From Phoronis australis (taxonomy: Eukaryota > Phoronida > Phoronidae): DNA of 64,000 nucleotides. This document shows positions 1 to 12,070 of this stretch, piece by piece. The stretch spans positions 25,741-89,740 of the forward strand of contig NMRA01000953.1 in assembly GCA_002633005.1 (NCBI GenBank), read 5' to 3'. How positions within the stretch are numbered: position 1 is the first letter of the stretch; each line of letters opens with the position of its first letter. Under the pieces are notes generated by a model, which worked only from the letters and a program-made list of their open reading frames with translations, did not search any database and was not told the origin of the DNA. The position numbers and the translations under genes were made by a program.

Positions 1-3000
1 TTTTAATTTTGTTTTCAAGTGATATACATTTACATGTATTGGAGAATACACAGAACACATAAGGAAAATATTACAAACCCAGAAATTGCAAAGCATTATA
101 TCTGGACAATACACAGATGAAAGTACATTTAGTAAATATAGAACTACTGTACATGTATAAGCATGAAAGTAGTAAACGATGTAAGCATTCAAATATTCAT
201 AAAATTTTGCTATTACTAAATTATTACAAATGGAATCATGTACAGATATGAAAATGAAAAGCAACGAGATTTGTAAGCAATGGTTAAAAGTAAATCAAAT
301 CATTGTCGAAGTTTAGTATAACATTTGATAAATAAATGATAAAAATGTAACTTTAGTAGAGATAGCTTTACAAGAATTGAAAGCATTTACAAATAGTTGG
401 TTTTTCATTGAGTGCACGAGAGAGTTTCTCGGGTATTCGATGAGGGGACATTTTAAAAAAACATGAGGATAGAATTGATGGTCAATACATTTACAGTTTG
501 AAGAGACATTACTGAAGTTGCAAAACTTGTCGGAGTCGAGGAAAATACGGCATCTCGATCGGCACATTGCTCTAACGTTTTCGTTGGGAAGCAAGGATTG
601 AGTTGTCAAAATTATGAAAAACAGTTTTAACTGTTCACGCGATAAGCTGACACGAGTAATCCGTGTTTTGAGCTGCTAAACAGACTGCATGTAAAACCAA
701 TTAGGTCACTGGATAATTTCAACACCTCCGTCTGCCGCCAGATGTCAGGTAACGCAACCGAACGTGCCGCTATCGAGTAGAACTACTCGATCTAAATTGA
801 CACAAAATGGGTTATTTTTGGGTGGCATTCTCCTTTAACTCATTCAAGGAATAAAGATATAATTAAAACACTTGCATGAAAAAGAAACGTGAAAATTTGT
901 CGTCGAATAAAATGCGATGCATCCAGATATGAAAGGTAAGCAAACCCATTTTTGGTGGTAGCGCCTTCCACTGTTCAAAGAAAAGATATCTCATAACCAT
1001 GCTCAAGTGATTTGGTCGATAGAAAGCCAGACGTAATTTATGTACGTCGAATCCGTCCGAATATAGAAATGTGCTATTGTCATGTAAATCGGTCAAGGAA
1101 CTTCGGAGATAAGGAGATTCTGAAGTGAAATAGATAAGATAGCACTAGAGGCACAACTACAAATACATTAAATTCGTCGGTAAGTCTTTGTCCTACAAAT
1201 ATACCATGGCGAGAAAAAGTCAAACGGCCACTACGAGGTAAAAGCTGTCCGAAAATCACTGTCAATTATGCTCCTCCCACAACAAACACGTATGCTATTT
1301 TTTATAATGGTCGTGATTCGTCGGATAAGGAGATGGAGAACAAAAGCAAATTTTTAAACTCTATCTGTTCACACAAAAATGCCTCTAGGAGGCACCTACC
1401 AGACTGAATGGAACAGTCCTCTTTCAAATAGAAACACACGTATCAATTTCAAAAACTATCCTTAGTGTAGTTAGGCCGATTGAGACACTGACTGAGTAAG
1501 CCAAAAACAAGTAAAAACGGCTAATAGGTGCGGCAGAATATGTCGAATGACTCGAAAACGAGATAAAGGCGTTGCCTTTTTACCAAACACCTGTTTCCAA
1601 ATTTCATGAACATCCGTAAATTCGTAGATATATGTAATGATGGAAAACGTCTAAAATTGCCACTAGGCAAAACAGAGATAGCATGAACTTCGAGATACAT
1701 CAAGAATTTTCCTGTAGTGGGCGCTGTTGTCCTACGGGGGTTCTGCGCGCCGTCTGTGAACAACTTCTGTCGGGTCATCAGGTCGTATGCAAATGTGAAT
1801 TCTCATGTAGTAATTGCGCAAAAATAAATTGCAAAAATACCCAATGTAAGTAATCAAACCTTACATTTTTCAGTTTCCAAGTGCAGGTGTCTTTCTAGAA
1901 TTCATGGTATTGGTACATAGTCAAAATGCGTGTAATCTATGCTGTGTAGTGTTCTTTTAAGTAAGCCTATGACGGATTGCCAAGGAACAAACGCAATCCA
2001 AACGCATCAAACATTGAGCAGCCTGTGACGTAGCAAACGAAATAAGAGAGCACATGTTAAGATATGAAATTGTAGCATGAGAAAAATACAAAGTATCTCG
2101 TGGGGCGAATTGTTGTCAGGTCGGGCAATGAAAAATACCCTACCTGTATCATTTGAAGTTGCTTCAATATGAAATCAGTTTGAAATTCGAACTTGCTACC
2201 TCCGGCACTTCAATAGCTGGAGTTTTTGTTTTTGTATTTGTTTTTGTGTTTGTGTGTGCGAGCTTGAGCGCGAGTGCGTGTGAGTTCTTGTTTGTGTATG
2301 GGCGTGCGTGTTTGTACAGTATATGTGTGTATGTGTGTGCAAGGGCGCATGACATAAATCCGCGGACGCAACAAGAACGCCACTAGGAGGCGCTACAGTA
2401 GCCTGTGTCGCCCAAAAGTCACCGTCAGTGGTCCTCTTCCTTGTAGGAACATATCATCATTGTTCAAAACCATTCTTAGTGCTGTTTGTCCGATGACAGA
2501 TGTACGCAAACATTAAAAATGGCCACTAAGTTACGCACAGTACATCAAATCTTTGAGAAAACGTGAAGGTGGAGTGGTTTCTTTAATAGAAAGGCCCTAC
2601 ATAGGTTACCAGTTTCGTGATGGTGCGTCAAGGCACTTTGAAGATACATAGACAGATATAAAAACTAGGGGCCGCACCGGTTTTTGGAGTCGTCCAAATC
2701 TTCGCTCATGTCGTCCCATTTACAGTGGAAAATTATCTGCAAAATTTCACGAACTTCCGGTACACAAGGAGTTTTGGAAAAAAAGCAGCGGACTCCAAGT
2801 GGACGAACAGATGAGCAGGCAGACGAAAAGACAGACGAACGGGAGTGACAGCATAATGCATCTACATGTAGATAAGTGCATGCAATATAGAAGTATTGTA
2901 CGAGCCACTTCCATGTTTCCATTTTTGAGCATCAAGTCACACTCTCATTACGTTGTAAATTAATATGCGCAACTTTTAAATGGATCAACTGATTAAAGGA

Positions 3001-3063
3001 TCAAGTCAATATTTTTTTTAATTTTTCAAAGCTAAATATTTGTTGTCCGCCGTACAAGCTTAC
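1..3063. other. No gene recognised; diverged repetitive DNA
   Basis: I see no exon with matching splice sites and protein-like composition here. Two stretches, about 1378-1740 and 2370-2780, resemble each other. Both start near a CTAGGAGGC motif, continue through a run like TTAGTG..GTT..CCGAT, and reach an AAATTTCAxGAAC motif about 230-370 bp later. This looks like an old duplicated or dispersed repeat. The short minus-strand reading frames in the region share no features with known families. Confidence 0.5.
2221..2345. repeat. TTTTTG/TG-rich simple repeat
   Basis: A T/G-only stretch moves from TTTTTG-type units to TG-type units with C interruptions. It creates artificial Val/Phe/Cys-rich reading frames. 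Confidence 0.85.
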
Positions 3064-3344
3064 CAATTGAGTAGACGGCAATCCTCTTGCTGGCCCCACA
3101 CTTTTCATGACTGCCAGGCCTGCTGCATTTCATATTACACTCAGACTCCGAACGTCGCATGTCCGGAAGCACATGGTTGCCACAAAAACATTCGTGCGCG
3201 TATTCAACACCGGCATAACTATAACCCTTTCTTGCGCAAGTGGCGATGCATTTACGAGGTGCGTTGTAATCATCATTCTGGTATGCCGTGTGTGGAAGCA
3301 ATCGGTTCCCATCTCTTAGATCTTCGTAACAAGTCCATTGGCTG
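3064..3344 (-). CDS. WSC-domain exon of a multi-exon extracellular protein (partial)
   Basis: This single minus-strand exon is bounded by an acceptor (ACCCCAG, 3345-3346) and a donor (TTG|GTAAGC, 3062-3063). It encodes about 93 residues. Eight cysteines are spaced as in WSC domains: an initial WTCYED, a central YSYAGVEYAHECFCGN block, then an ECNMKCSRPG..EKCGASKRIAVY tail. WSC domains are small putative carbohydrate-binding modules found in yeast stress sensors, polycystin-1 and many invertebrate secreted or membrane proteins. The exon starts and ends inside codons, so it belongs to a larger gene. I could not identify its neighbours: nothing upstream joins convincingly and the gene may continue off the left edge. 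No lesion is visible in the exon. Domain call strong; gene identity unknown. Confidence 0.82.
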
Positions 3345-3658
3345 CTGGGGTTAAATGTAATATAAATGTACTTGTAATATGACATACCATAATGAATATT
3401 CACTACTTCTTATTCCAAGAAATATAAATAAGGATATTATGATAACACAAACATAAAAACACTATTTAGTGGAGAGTGTAGCAACACAAACTTGTTGGCA
3501 ATTAAAAGTCTGGAATCGCTCAACCAAACAAAATCAAGTGTTGTGCTAAAGGGTGCATGTTAGTTTGACTGTCCTATTGTATTGTTGCTGGTTTTAGGCC
3601 TGCATTGCAACTATTTTAAAGTGACATAGTTAGAAACGATGAAGCATTTATTGATTTA

Positions 3659-3826
3659 TTAAAATTGAATCAAAATTACACGGATAAAACATCTCAGACA
3701 AGACCGCATCATTATTTTGCTTTTATTCTCGGAAATTGCCGGTTTGTCGCGTAAAGTCACGATGTCAATAACGCCGTCCATCTTTAATTCATCGGTAATT
3801 TCCTTACCGTCCTTGACCTCGAACCG
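3659..3826 (-). other. Unassigned 55-codon open frame, possible exon or relic
   Basis: A minus-strand frame runs from just after a TGA (3827-3829) to a TAA (3659-3661). Its first 40 codons read like ordinary protein (FEVKDGKEITDELKMDGV, then an IDIVTLRDKP stretch). The last 15 codons look intronic. There is no start codon, and only weak splice sites are visible. It could be an exon of the WSC gene or a decayed insertion. I do not recognise the family. Confidence 0.25.
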
Positions 3827-3829
3827 TCA

Positions 3830-5680
3830 AGGTGGGAAGTATGCTTGGGCTTTTTGGGAACATTTTTTTGTGATCTGACTGCTAATTTCTTGCGAACTCG
3901 CTGGAGCAGGACACCGTGAATGGTATTGTAAGAAAGAACAATTTGTCATTGTTTGTTGAACCACTAATTTGTGTAAAATTATTGAGTTATGTGTTTAATA
4001 TGGAAGGTTGAATCACAGCGCCCGTGGAATTTCTAGTCCTGAGTGGCAAACCTTGTAGTATTACATGTAGTGTATTGGTGACGATCAGAAGCTGAGGACG
4101 CCTGTGCTCCCTACGTCGCAGATTAGACATTATGGTTCTTAGTGGGTGGTCTTTTCCCACAGTTGCCGTGTAATTTGTTAAAGGCGTAGGTCACGTTTTC
4201 CCGTTTAGAAGACTTTGAAAGTATATTTCATACTTTTTAGGGTTCTTAGTAGTTTCATAGGATTATTTTGTTTAAGAAGGCTTGATGGGAAAGTCATTTT
4301 TAGTATCTGGTAAAACATGGGCCAAATCCTGCTTTGGTATCCTTTTAAAATCAAACGTAAGCATATTAAGAATTTTTTAAAATACGATCAAAAAGCAATC
4401 CAACAGCTTGTATAACAAAGCCTTTTTCTCTTCTTAGCGCGCCTTTGTGTGGTGACGAAGTTTTAACCACGGCATTGTGTATAATGCAACGAAAGCTCGA
4501 TATTCTTTTGGAAAATTTCAACTCCTATCGCACACCAGCGAGCGAACAATTCGTTGACATTCTTCTTCCAGACAGGTAAATGCTTTCCGTCTCTAGTTGC
4601 CTCTTTTTGTAGCATTACTCACGCAAGCTTTAACCAACACCACACACCACCCATGTCACATCATTTAGGGACTAGGCAGCCAATAAAGTCACCACCACGA
4701 TTCCACTTAACTTCTATCCTAACTTCTTATCAAGAGCTGAACATATGTGCCAATTGTCATCTTGGTCCTTTTGGCGGGTTCGCAGATAGAAAGGCTCACG
4801 CTAGAAAATGGACTGGAAATTCAAAACACACTTCAAGGTGTCACAAAATGGACAAATCCGTCCGTAAATGAGACGTCGCAGAGCAGAAACCTATTTTCCG
4901 ATTTCATAAAAAATCCATCGCAAAACTCTAAATTAACTGAGATAAACGTAAATACACTAATTTTGTAACCACGAGACACAGCGGTATTCGGATCAGTCCG
5001 AAATTCGTCGCCATCTTGCGCCAGCTTCATAGAAACACCTCTGCCAAATACCATTAAGTATTAAGATCCTGCAAGAGGATTAAAGAGACATAGGAATAGA
5101 CAGTCGGTGCCCGACTAGGAAGCTTTGACCAGTTGATGGTAATGTGCATCCTCATAGAAATAGCCAAGTGGGCGCATAAAAATAGGTTTCAGTTTCCATT
5201 TCAGATGGAGATGGACAAGCTAAATGTGTTACAAACATTCTACATAAAAGTACGTCACCAAGAAGAATACATAGAATTAGTAATATCATCGTAAAGAGAA
5301 AGCCGGGTAAAACACTGCACGAATTACATGTCTTTTATAAGTAACGGAGATCTCTGCAAAGCTATGGACGTATTTGCATAGAATTTAAAATCCGAACCTC
5401 ATACCATAGCTCAGACACCATTGGTAAACAAAAGCAGACGTGAAAAAACGAAGAACGTCTTCACTCAAATACCGTAAGAATGTGACGATTTCTGCATACA
5501 AGAAATGCTCCAGAGTAGGCCATATACTAATACACATGTACATGTACACTGTATCTAGAGTATAAGAAGATAACAAAATAAGATATTGTGGAATAACATT
5601 CGGTTGATTGATAGCAAAACATACTTTATCAAAACAAATATAAAGCGAAGCCTGGTTATCAATGCTCAGTGGCGGATCTA
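3830..5680. other. No gene recognised
   Basis: Frames here (for example 4554-4871 and 4747-4968, plus) overlap in different phases. Neither has a convincing acceptor and donor pair. Nothing else stands out. Confidence 0.4.
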
Positions 5681-5681
5681 C

Positions 5682-5704
5682 GGGGGGGGGGGGGGNAAAA
5701 AAAA
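5682..5704. repeat. Homopolymer G run, unknown base, homopolymer A run
   Basis: About 14 G are followed by one n (5696) and eight A. The sequence before it (AGTGGCGGATCTACGGGG) resembles the end of a dispersed element. The n probably marks an unresolved homopolymer junction rather than a sized gap. Confidence 0.8.
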
Positions 5705-6304
5705 CAAAAACATCTCCAGCAAAAAAAAACGGCACCGCCAGCGTCTGTAAACCCCAACTAAACCAACTTGGAAAAAAATGAGGGGGTGAGCTCACTCTGA
5801 AAATATGTTTTTTTGCATTGTGAATTGCTGTTATGAAAATTAACGCATTTCGATTCTTCGTGGCTCATCGGCAAAACCCCGGAGATCAAATGTGCGCGCG
5901 CTTCCGTCGACACTTCTGAAGTAGACTAGCCAAGCATTTTAGATGGATCCATCGCCGAAAAGAGCAGCTCTATAGCTGATTTCTTTAGGAAACTATTTTC
6001 TTTACTCTAAGATATGTTTTGATTTGATTAGGGGAAATACTGTGGTGCCGCAACCCTGATATTCAGGCGAATTGACGTGCAACGTTTTTAATCATCTCTC
6101 ATGCCGTGTCATCCTATTACACCCCACACGTTTGTAACTGGTGTATAGTAAAGTTGTCTTGTGCAGTATCATACAGAGTACATGTACATGTAATACTTTT
6201 GAAAAAAAACTCGTTTTCCGAAGAACTGCTATTGTGGCGGGCGCCGTGGTCTGGTCGCGAGTCTGTTTGAAGATGCACTCTAACAAGTTATGTCTATACA
6301 AGGA

Positions 6305-6415
6305 NNNNNNNNNNNNNNNNNNNNNNNNNNNNNNNNNNNNNNNNNNNNNNNNNNNNNNNNNNNNNNNNNNNNNNNNNNNNNNNNNNNNNNNNNNNNNNNN
6401 NNNNNNNNNNNNNNN
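6305..6415. other. Assembly gap (111 n)
   Basis: A run of n ends exactly where the first recognisable repeat unit starts (GACGAATATGATGATGG at 6416). The gap was probably caused by the repeat array that follows. Confidence 0.98.
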
Positions 6416-9400
6416 GACGAATATGATGATGGTGGTGGCGATGATGAACAACATCTCAACATTCATATGATGAACTTAGATGTCATAAATCAATAAGAAA
6501 TGGGCTACAGTCTAGTTCATAGAAGGTAAACCAACATCAATGCAGCCAGAGCGCTCAACAAAGGAACAACGTTATCAGAAAATCTCAAATAACTCAAAAA
6601 TTAGACGTCCTAGCGGAAAATGGAAAACATCTTCTGAAAGCCCGTTCAAAATTCTATCTAAACTGATGTTATCGTTTTATTCCGTAAATTTTTCGAAAAA
6701 AATGAAATTTTGAGTTTTTTTTAAGAAATTCAAAGTCAAATAACTCGAAAACGGTAAGTCTCAGAAAGAAATTGTTACGGGCCATTTGAAAGAATATACC
6801 TCAAAGAATCCAAATGCAAAAAATCACGTCTTTTTCTCTTCCGATTTAAAATCGCATTCCAGCACGACTGAAAATGGGTCAACATGCGCCAGATCCGCCA
6901 TCTTGAAAGCAACTTCCGGTTTTTTGGTTTTGTATAATAGCATGTCATAAGAAACTAATACCTGTAAAAATTCGAAGGAATTGGTCTGATAATGCGCCCT
7001 CTAGAGGAGAAAACGTTTTTAGGCCTAAGTCGAGGTGCGCATGCGCGATCGCCGATATTTCCGCCATATTAAACCGCAAGTAAACAATTTCGGGCAAACT
7101 TGTAGCAAACTTCCGGTCCATTTACTGTGCCGATTCTTAGCTTTTTACGTAAAAAATTGTAGCCTCCAGAAGCATTTCAACCTTTTAATGGAAACAAAAT
7201 GGCCGCCACAGCCGCCATCTTGGATCCGATTTTGACGAAAAACAACAGGTTTCCAGTACTTTTGGAAGTACGTGTTATGTGTAAATTTCGTGATGATCGG
7301 ACGAAAATTGCGACCTGTATCGTGCGAACAACCAACAAAAAAATGAAAGCGCTCTGAGGAGCGAAACTTGGAGAAATTAACCAAAAAAAACACGTTCGAG
7401 AGGACGAGAAAAGACGACGACAGAGATGATGACGAAGATGACAGCTATGACGACGATGGTGGCGATAATGGACAACCCTAGTTATGATATCATTCATATA
7501 ACGAACGTAGAGGTCAGAAATCACTAAGAAATAGGCTACAGTCTTGAGCGACACTTGGCGAAATTAACTGAAGAAAAGACGACGTCGGAGATGATGACGC
7601 AGATGACGAATATGATGATGGTGGTGGCCATGATGAAGAACATCATAACATTCATATGACGAATTTAGATGTCATAAATCATTGAGAAATAGGCTGCAGT
7701 CTAGTTCAATAGAAGCTAAACCAACCTGAATGCAGCAAGAGCGCTCAACAAAGGTGCAGCGTTATCACAAAATCTCAAATAACTCGAAAAGTAGACGTCG
7801 TAGAGAAAAATGGAAAGCATCTCCTGAAAGCCCGTTCAAAGCTCTATCTAAACCGATGGTATCGTTTAATTCCGTAAATTTTTCGAAAAAAGTGAAATTT
7901 TGCGTTTTTTCAGAATTTCAAAGTCAAATAACTCGAAAACGGTAAGTCTGAGAAAAAAATTGTTACAGGCCATTTGAAAGATAATACTTCAAAGAATTGA
8001 CATGCAAAAAATCACGTCTTTTTCTCTTCCCGTTTAAAATTACATCCCAGACGACTGAAAATGGGTCAACATGCGCCATATCCGCCATCTTGAATGCAAC
8101 TTCCGGTTTTTTGAAAGATAATACATCAAAGAAATGACATGCAAAAAATCACGTCTTTTTCTCTTCCCGTTTAAAATTGCATCCCAGACGACTGAAAATG
8201 GGTCAACATGCGCCATATCCGCCATCTTGAATGCAACTTCCGGTTTTTTGGCTTTCTATAATAGCATGTTACAAGAAACTATTACCTGTAAAAATTCAAA
8301 GGAATTTGTCTGATAATGCGCCCTCTAGAGGAGAAAACGTTTTTAAGCCAAAATCGAGGTGCACATGCGCGAACACCGATATTTCCGCCATCTTTAGCCG
8401 GAAGTAAACAATTTCCGGTATTCTTGTAGCAAGGTTCCGGTCCATTTACTGTGCCGATTCTTAGCATTTTACGTAAAAAATTGTAGCCTCCAAAAGCATT
8501 TGAACCTTTAAATGGAAACAAAATGGCCGCCACAGCCGCCATCTTGGATCCGATTTTGACGAAAAACAACAGGCTTCCAGTACTTCCGAAAGTACATGTA
8601 CGTGTTATGTGTAAATTTCGTGATGATCAGACGAAAATTGCGACCTGTATGGTGCGAACAAACAAAAAAAACAAACTTAATGTCAGAGCAATATACTTGG
8701 CGAAATTTATTTCGCCAAGTAGAAATGAAAGCGCTCCGAAGAGCGAACCTTCGCGAAATTAACCAAAAAGATGACGATAAAGATGATGACGAAGGCGACG
8801 AATATGACGGCGGTGGTGGCGAAGATGAACAAAAGAAGTAATAATAACATACACATGACGAACGTATAAGTCCGAAATCAGTAAGAAAAAGGATACAGTC
8901 TTGTGCGACACTTGGCGAAATTTACGGAAAAGATAACGACGGAGATGATGACGAAGATGATGATGATGACGACGAATATGATGATGGTGGTGGCGATGAT
9001 GAAAAACATCACAACATTCATATGATGAACTTAGATGTCATAAATCAATAAGAAATAGGCTACAGTCTAGTTCAATAGAAGATAAACCAACATCGATGCA
9101 GCAAGATCGCTCAACAAAGGAACAGTGTAATCAGAAAATCTCAAATAACTCGAAAAGTAGACGTCCTAGCGAAAAATGAAAAACATCTTCTGAAAGCCCG
9201 TTCAAAATTCTATCTAAATTGATGGTATCGCTTAATCCCGTAAATTTTTCAAAAAAAATGAAATTTTGCGTTCAAAGTCAAATAACTCGAAAACGGTAAG
9301 TCTGACAAAAAATTGTTACAGGCCATTTGAAAGATTTTACTTCAAAGAATCTACATTAAAAAAATCACGTCTTTTTCTTTTCCCGGTTAAAAACGCACTC

Positions 9401-9954
9401 CAGACGACTGAAAATGGATCAACATGCGCCATATCCGCCATCTTGAAAGCAACTTTCGGTTTTTTGGCTTTGTATAATAGCATTTTACAAGAAACTAATA
9501 CCTGTAAAAATTCGAAGGAATTGGTCTGATAATACGCCCTCTAGAGGAGAAAACATTTTTAGGCCAAAATTGAGGTGCACATGCGCGATTGCCGATATTT
9601 CCACTTTCTTTACCCGGAAGTAAACAATTTCCGGTAAACTTGTAGAAAACTTCCGGTCCATTTACTGTGCCGATTCTTAGCTTTTTACGTAAAAAATTGT
9701 AGCCTCCAGAAGCATTTGAACCTTTAAATGGAAACAAAATGGCCGCCACAGCCGCCATCTTGGATCCGATTTTAACGAAAAACAATAGGCTTCCAGTACT
9801 TCCGAAAGTACGCGTTATGTGTAAATTTCGTGATGATCGGACAAAAATTGCGACCTGTATCGTGCGAACAAAGGAAAAAAAAACAAAAAAAACAAACTTA
9901 GTGTCAGAGCAATATACTTGGCGAAATTTATTTTGCCAAGTAATAAATTTGTGA
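6416..9954. repeat. Array of about three 1.2-1.3 kb repeat units
   Basis: Three landmarks recur in the same order. GACGAATATGATGATGGTGG occurs at 6416, 7605 and 8971. A block containing GCGCCCTCTAGAGGAG occurs near 6993, 8318 and 9534 (the last with one change). A block containing ATGGCCGCCACAGCCGCC occurs near 7199, 8523 and 9739. Spacing is about 1.2-1.35 kb and copies differ by scattered substitutions and indels. Each unit starts with GAT/GAC-rich DNA and holds repeated CCGCCATCTT and ACTTCCGG motifs. Inside unit 2 a ~135-bp piece is repeated in tandem (about 7975-8110 and 8112-8246). Open frames occur (up to 176 codons, minus, 9495-10025) but are not maintained across all copies, so I treat this as non-coding repeat, possibly a non-autonomous transposon that inserted or duplicated in tandem. 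Confidence 0.88.
8694..8721. repeat. Perfect 12-bp inverted repeat (hairpin) in the repeat unit
   Basis: Arms TACTTGGCGAAA and its exact complement are separated by TTTA. The same hairpin with one G:T change lies at 9915-9942. Half of it (ACTTGGCGAAATT) also occurs near 7552 and 8907, where units begin. This fits an element terminus. Confidence 0.85.
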
Positions 9955-11980
9955 CTTAGCAGGACCAGCCGTGGAGTCAAATCATATGAAGTGTCCACCG
10001 AAGATAAGGTTGTGCCTGTTTTCACCCACGCAGAAAGTTTCTGAACCCTGAACCACTGGAATGGCAGTAGTCAGTCCAGTGGCGTGGCGAGAACCTCCTT
10101 ACCCCACAGTTAACAGGTGCCTTGCGCCCCTTGGACAACACCTGTTTGGCACCCCTTTCCGAAGGCGACCGGGGTACCTGAGCCACCCCCCTTTGCTACG
10201 TCAAAGAGCCAATCATTCGTCATGTATGAAGTCCATCCGGTGCTTGCGTTGATCTTTATTGACCTCAAGTAGTATATGCCATGAACCGAGTTGTCATTCG
10301 TGAATTGTTACCTATTAGTCCTTATGTTTGCCGCACGGCCAGAAGTATTCGATTTTGGGGTTTGCGGGGATGCAAACACCAAATTTCTGGCAATCGCTGG
10401 ATATTAAAGTTTGTAGCAACCTTCGAAACAATTGAGAACTGTTTAACTGGACCAAGTGCATTTCGTGTAATGCTTTATAAAGAAAAACTAGGTAGAGGTA
10501 AGAATTTCACTTTAAATTATGAACAAGTTAGGAATGGATGAACAAAAGATCAGTTTTTGGAAAGGTGCAACATGGCTGCTACTGAGTGTCAAAATTTACC
10601 GAAAAGTGCTTCATTAAAAAAACCCTCCAAATAGCCATTTTTGCCGCTCAAATTCTAGACACACATATTTGAAAATATTGGGCCATTAAATTATCAAATC
10701 GCAGTCCTTTCAAACCGTATCACTAAATGATCAGCAATCAAATTCGTCTTCTTCTGCGCCAATTTTTCATTGCATAATGGAGGTACAGGTCATAAAGAAT
10801 AATTGATGGAAATTCTTAAAAAGTGATTTTTTACATTTCACGAAACCAAACTCATGCGCTAAGTTTAAAAATATGTATAGCCTCTACCTGTTGGCTTTTA
10901 TATGGAGTCACTCTTAACTTTTAAGCATGTAGGGTGTCGCCCGGCTGATATTACTAATATGCTCAGCGTTATTAAAGGACAGTTACTGAGCTTGAAAAAT
11001 ATTGGGACGAAACTTAATGTACTAAGCATACCAAGATTATATTTTTGACCTACGCAACATCTTCTAAAAAAACAAAGCTTTCAAAGAGAGAACATTGGTT
11101 TTGTGATATATACTCGAAAGAACTTAATGAGAAAAACCTATCAATTTTGACAAGAGCTCTGATGTAACACTTGAGCACTCAGACTAGAAACGTTACTGTT
11201 TAGTAGATTCATTCATTATCGTACTTGAAAATATCAGAAATATGTCTTACCTTGAATTCACTTCAGTTATGAAAAAAAATAATAAGATCAACTGAAGCAA
11301 ACGAACCATTCTTCCGTTGAAAGCTGCCGTATCATGTGTGCATGTAATTTGCAGCTGTATCATTTGAAACGGCTTTGGCGAAGTTCCAGCTTCTGATAAC
11401 GGTCGGCTAGGTGATTAATAACAAATGTTTAACAACTTGTTATGTTGAGCAGACAGGTTACAATTTATAATGTGTCTTTCGTTTCTTCACAGCGCTATTA
11501 GCTGATGACAACGCATAGACTGGGCCAAGGTATTATGCTTAATGTAAGCCTCGCTCCAATGAGCAACGCGGGGAGCAGGGGACACAGCTTCTCCAGACAC
11601 TCGAACAGTACCCCAATGTTTATAAAAATATTCAGGTCTTCCAGAGATAATTAACAAAATCAATGTTTTTAAAAATGGTTGTATGGAACTTGACTTAAAT
11701 AAAAATTAAAGTTTTATTCGAAATAGTTTAAAATTTCTTTTTAATGTTTAATCTTTTTTGTGAGTTTTATAACGTCATAAACATGACAATTGTGCTAGCC
11801 TTCTTTTCGGATCATCACCTTGACTGTACATTGCTTATTGTGTATGAAAAAGGATATTTGTTTTCATATTTGCTGTATATTTAATATATACATGTATCAT
11901 TGTAATATTAACATTAGTTGACCAGTTTATGTATTTGTGTATGATGTTATATCAATTTTTTTGTGCTGCACTGTTATGCA
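9955..11980. other. No gene recognised
   Basis: Contains a GC-richer stretch (10060-10220) with short open frames on the plus strand that show no family features or splice signals. The remainder is AT-rich. Confidence 0.4.
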
Positions 11981-11984
11981 TAGA

Positions 11985-12070
11985 TACAAAGGCTCTTGGC
12001 TTTTTCTGGGTCTCTATATTTACTGCATTGACTATTTCACAATAAACATTAATAGAGAATCCTACACGAA
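11985..12070 (+). repeat. Dispersed repeat, copy 1
   Basis: About 85 bp aligns by eye with 28455-28535 in the same orientation. Shared landmarks are CTTGGC, TTTCTGGGTCT, TATATTTA.TG and CAATAAACA (copy 1), with substitutions throughout. A small open frame spans it but is not shared by the other copy. Confidence 0.65.

Noticed and set aside
4747-4968. Plus-strand frame with a hydrophobic start and RLTLENGLEIQNTLQGV
   Set aside because: It looks protein-like for about 30 codons but has no ATG at the start and only a weak donor. An overlapping frame is equally long.
9495-10025. 176-codon minus-strand frame containing FVKIGSKMAAVAAILFPFKG
   Set aside because: It lies in the 6.4-9.95 kb repeat array. 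The other two copies break the same frame, and there is no start or splice context. I read it as repeat sequence.
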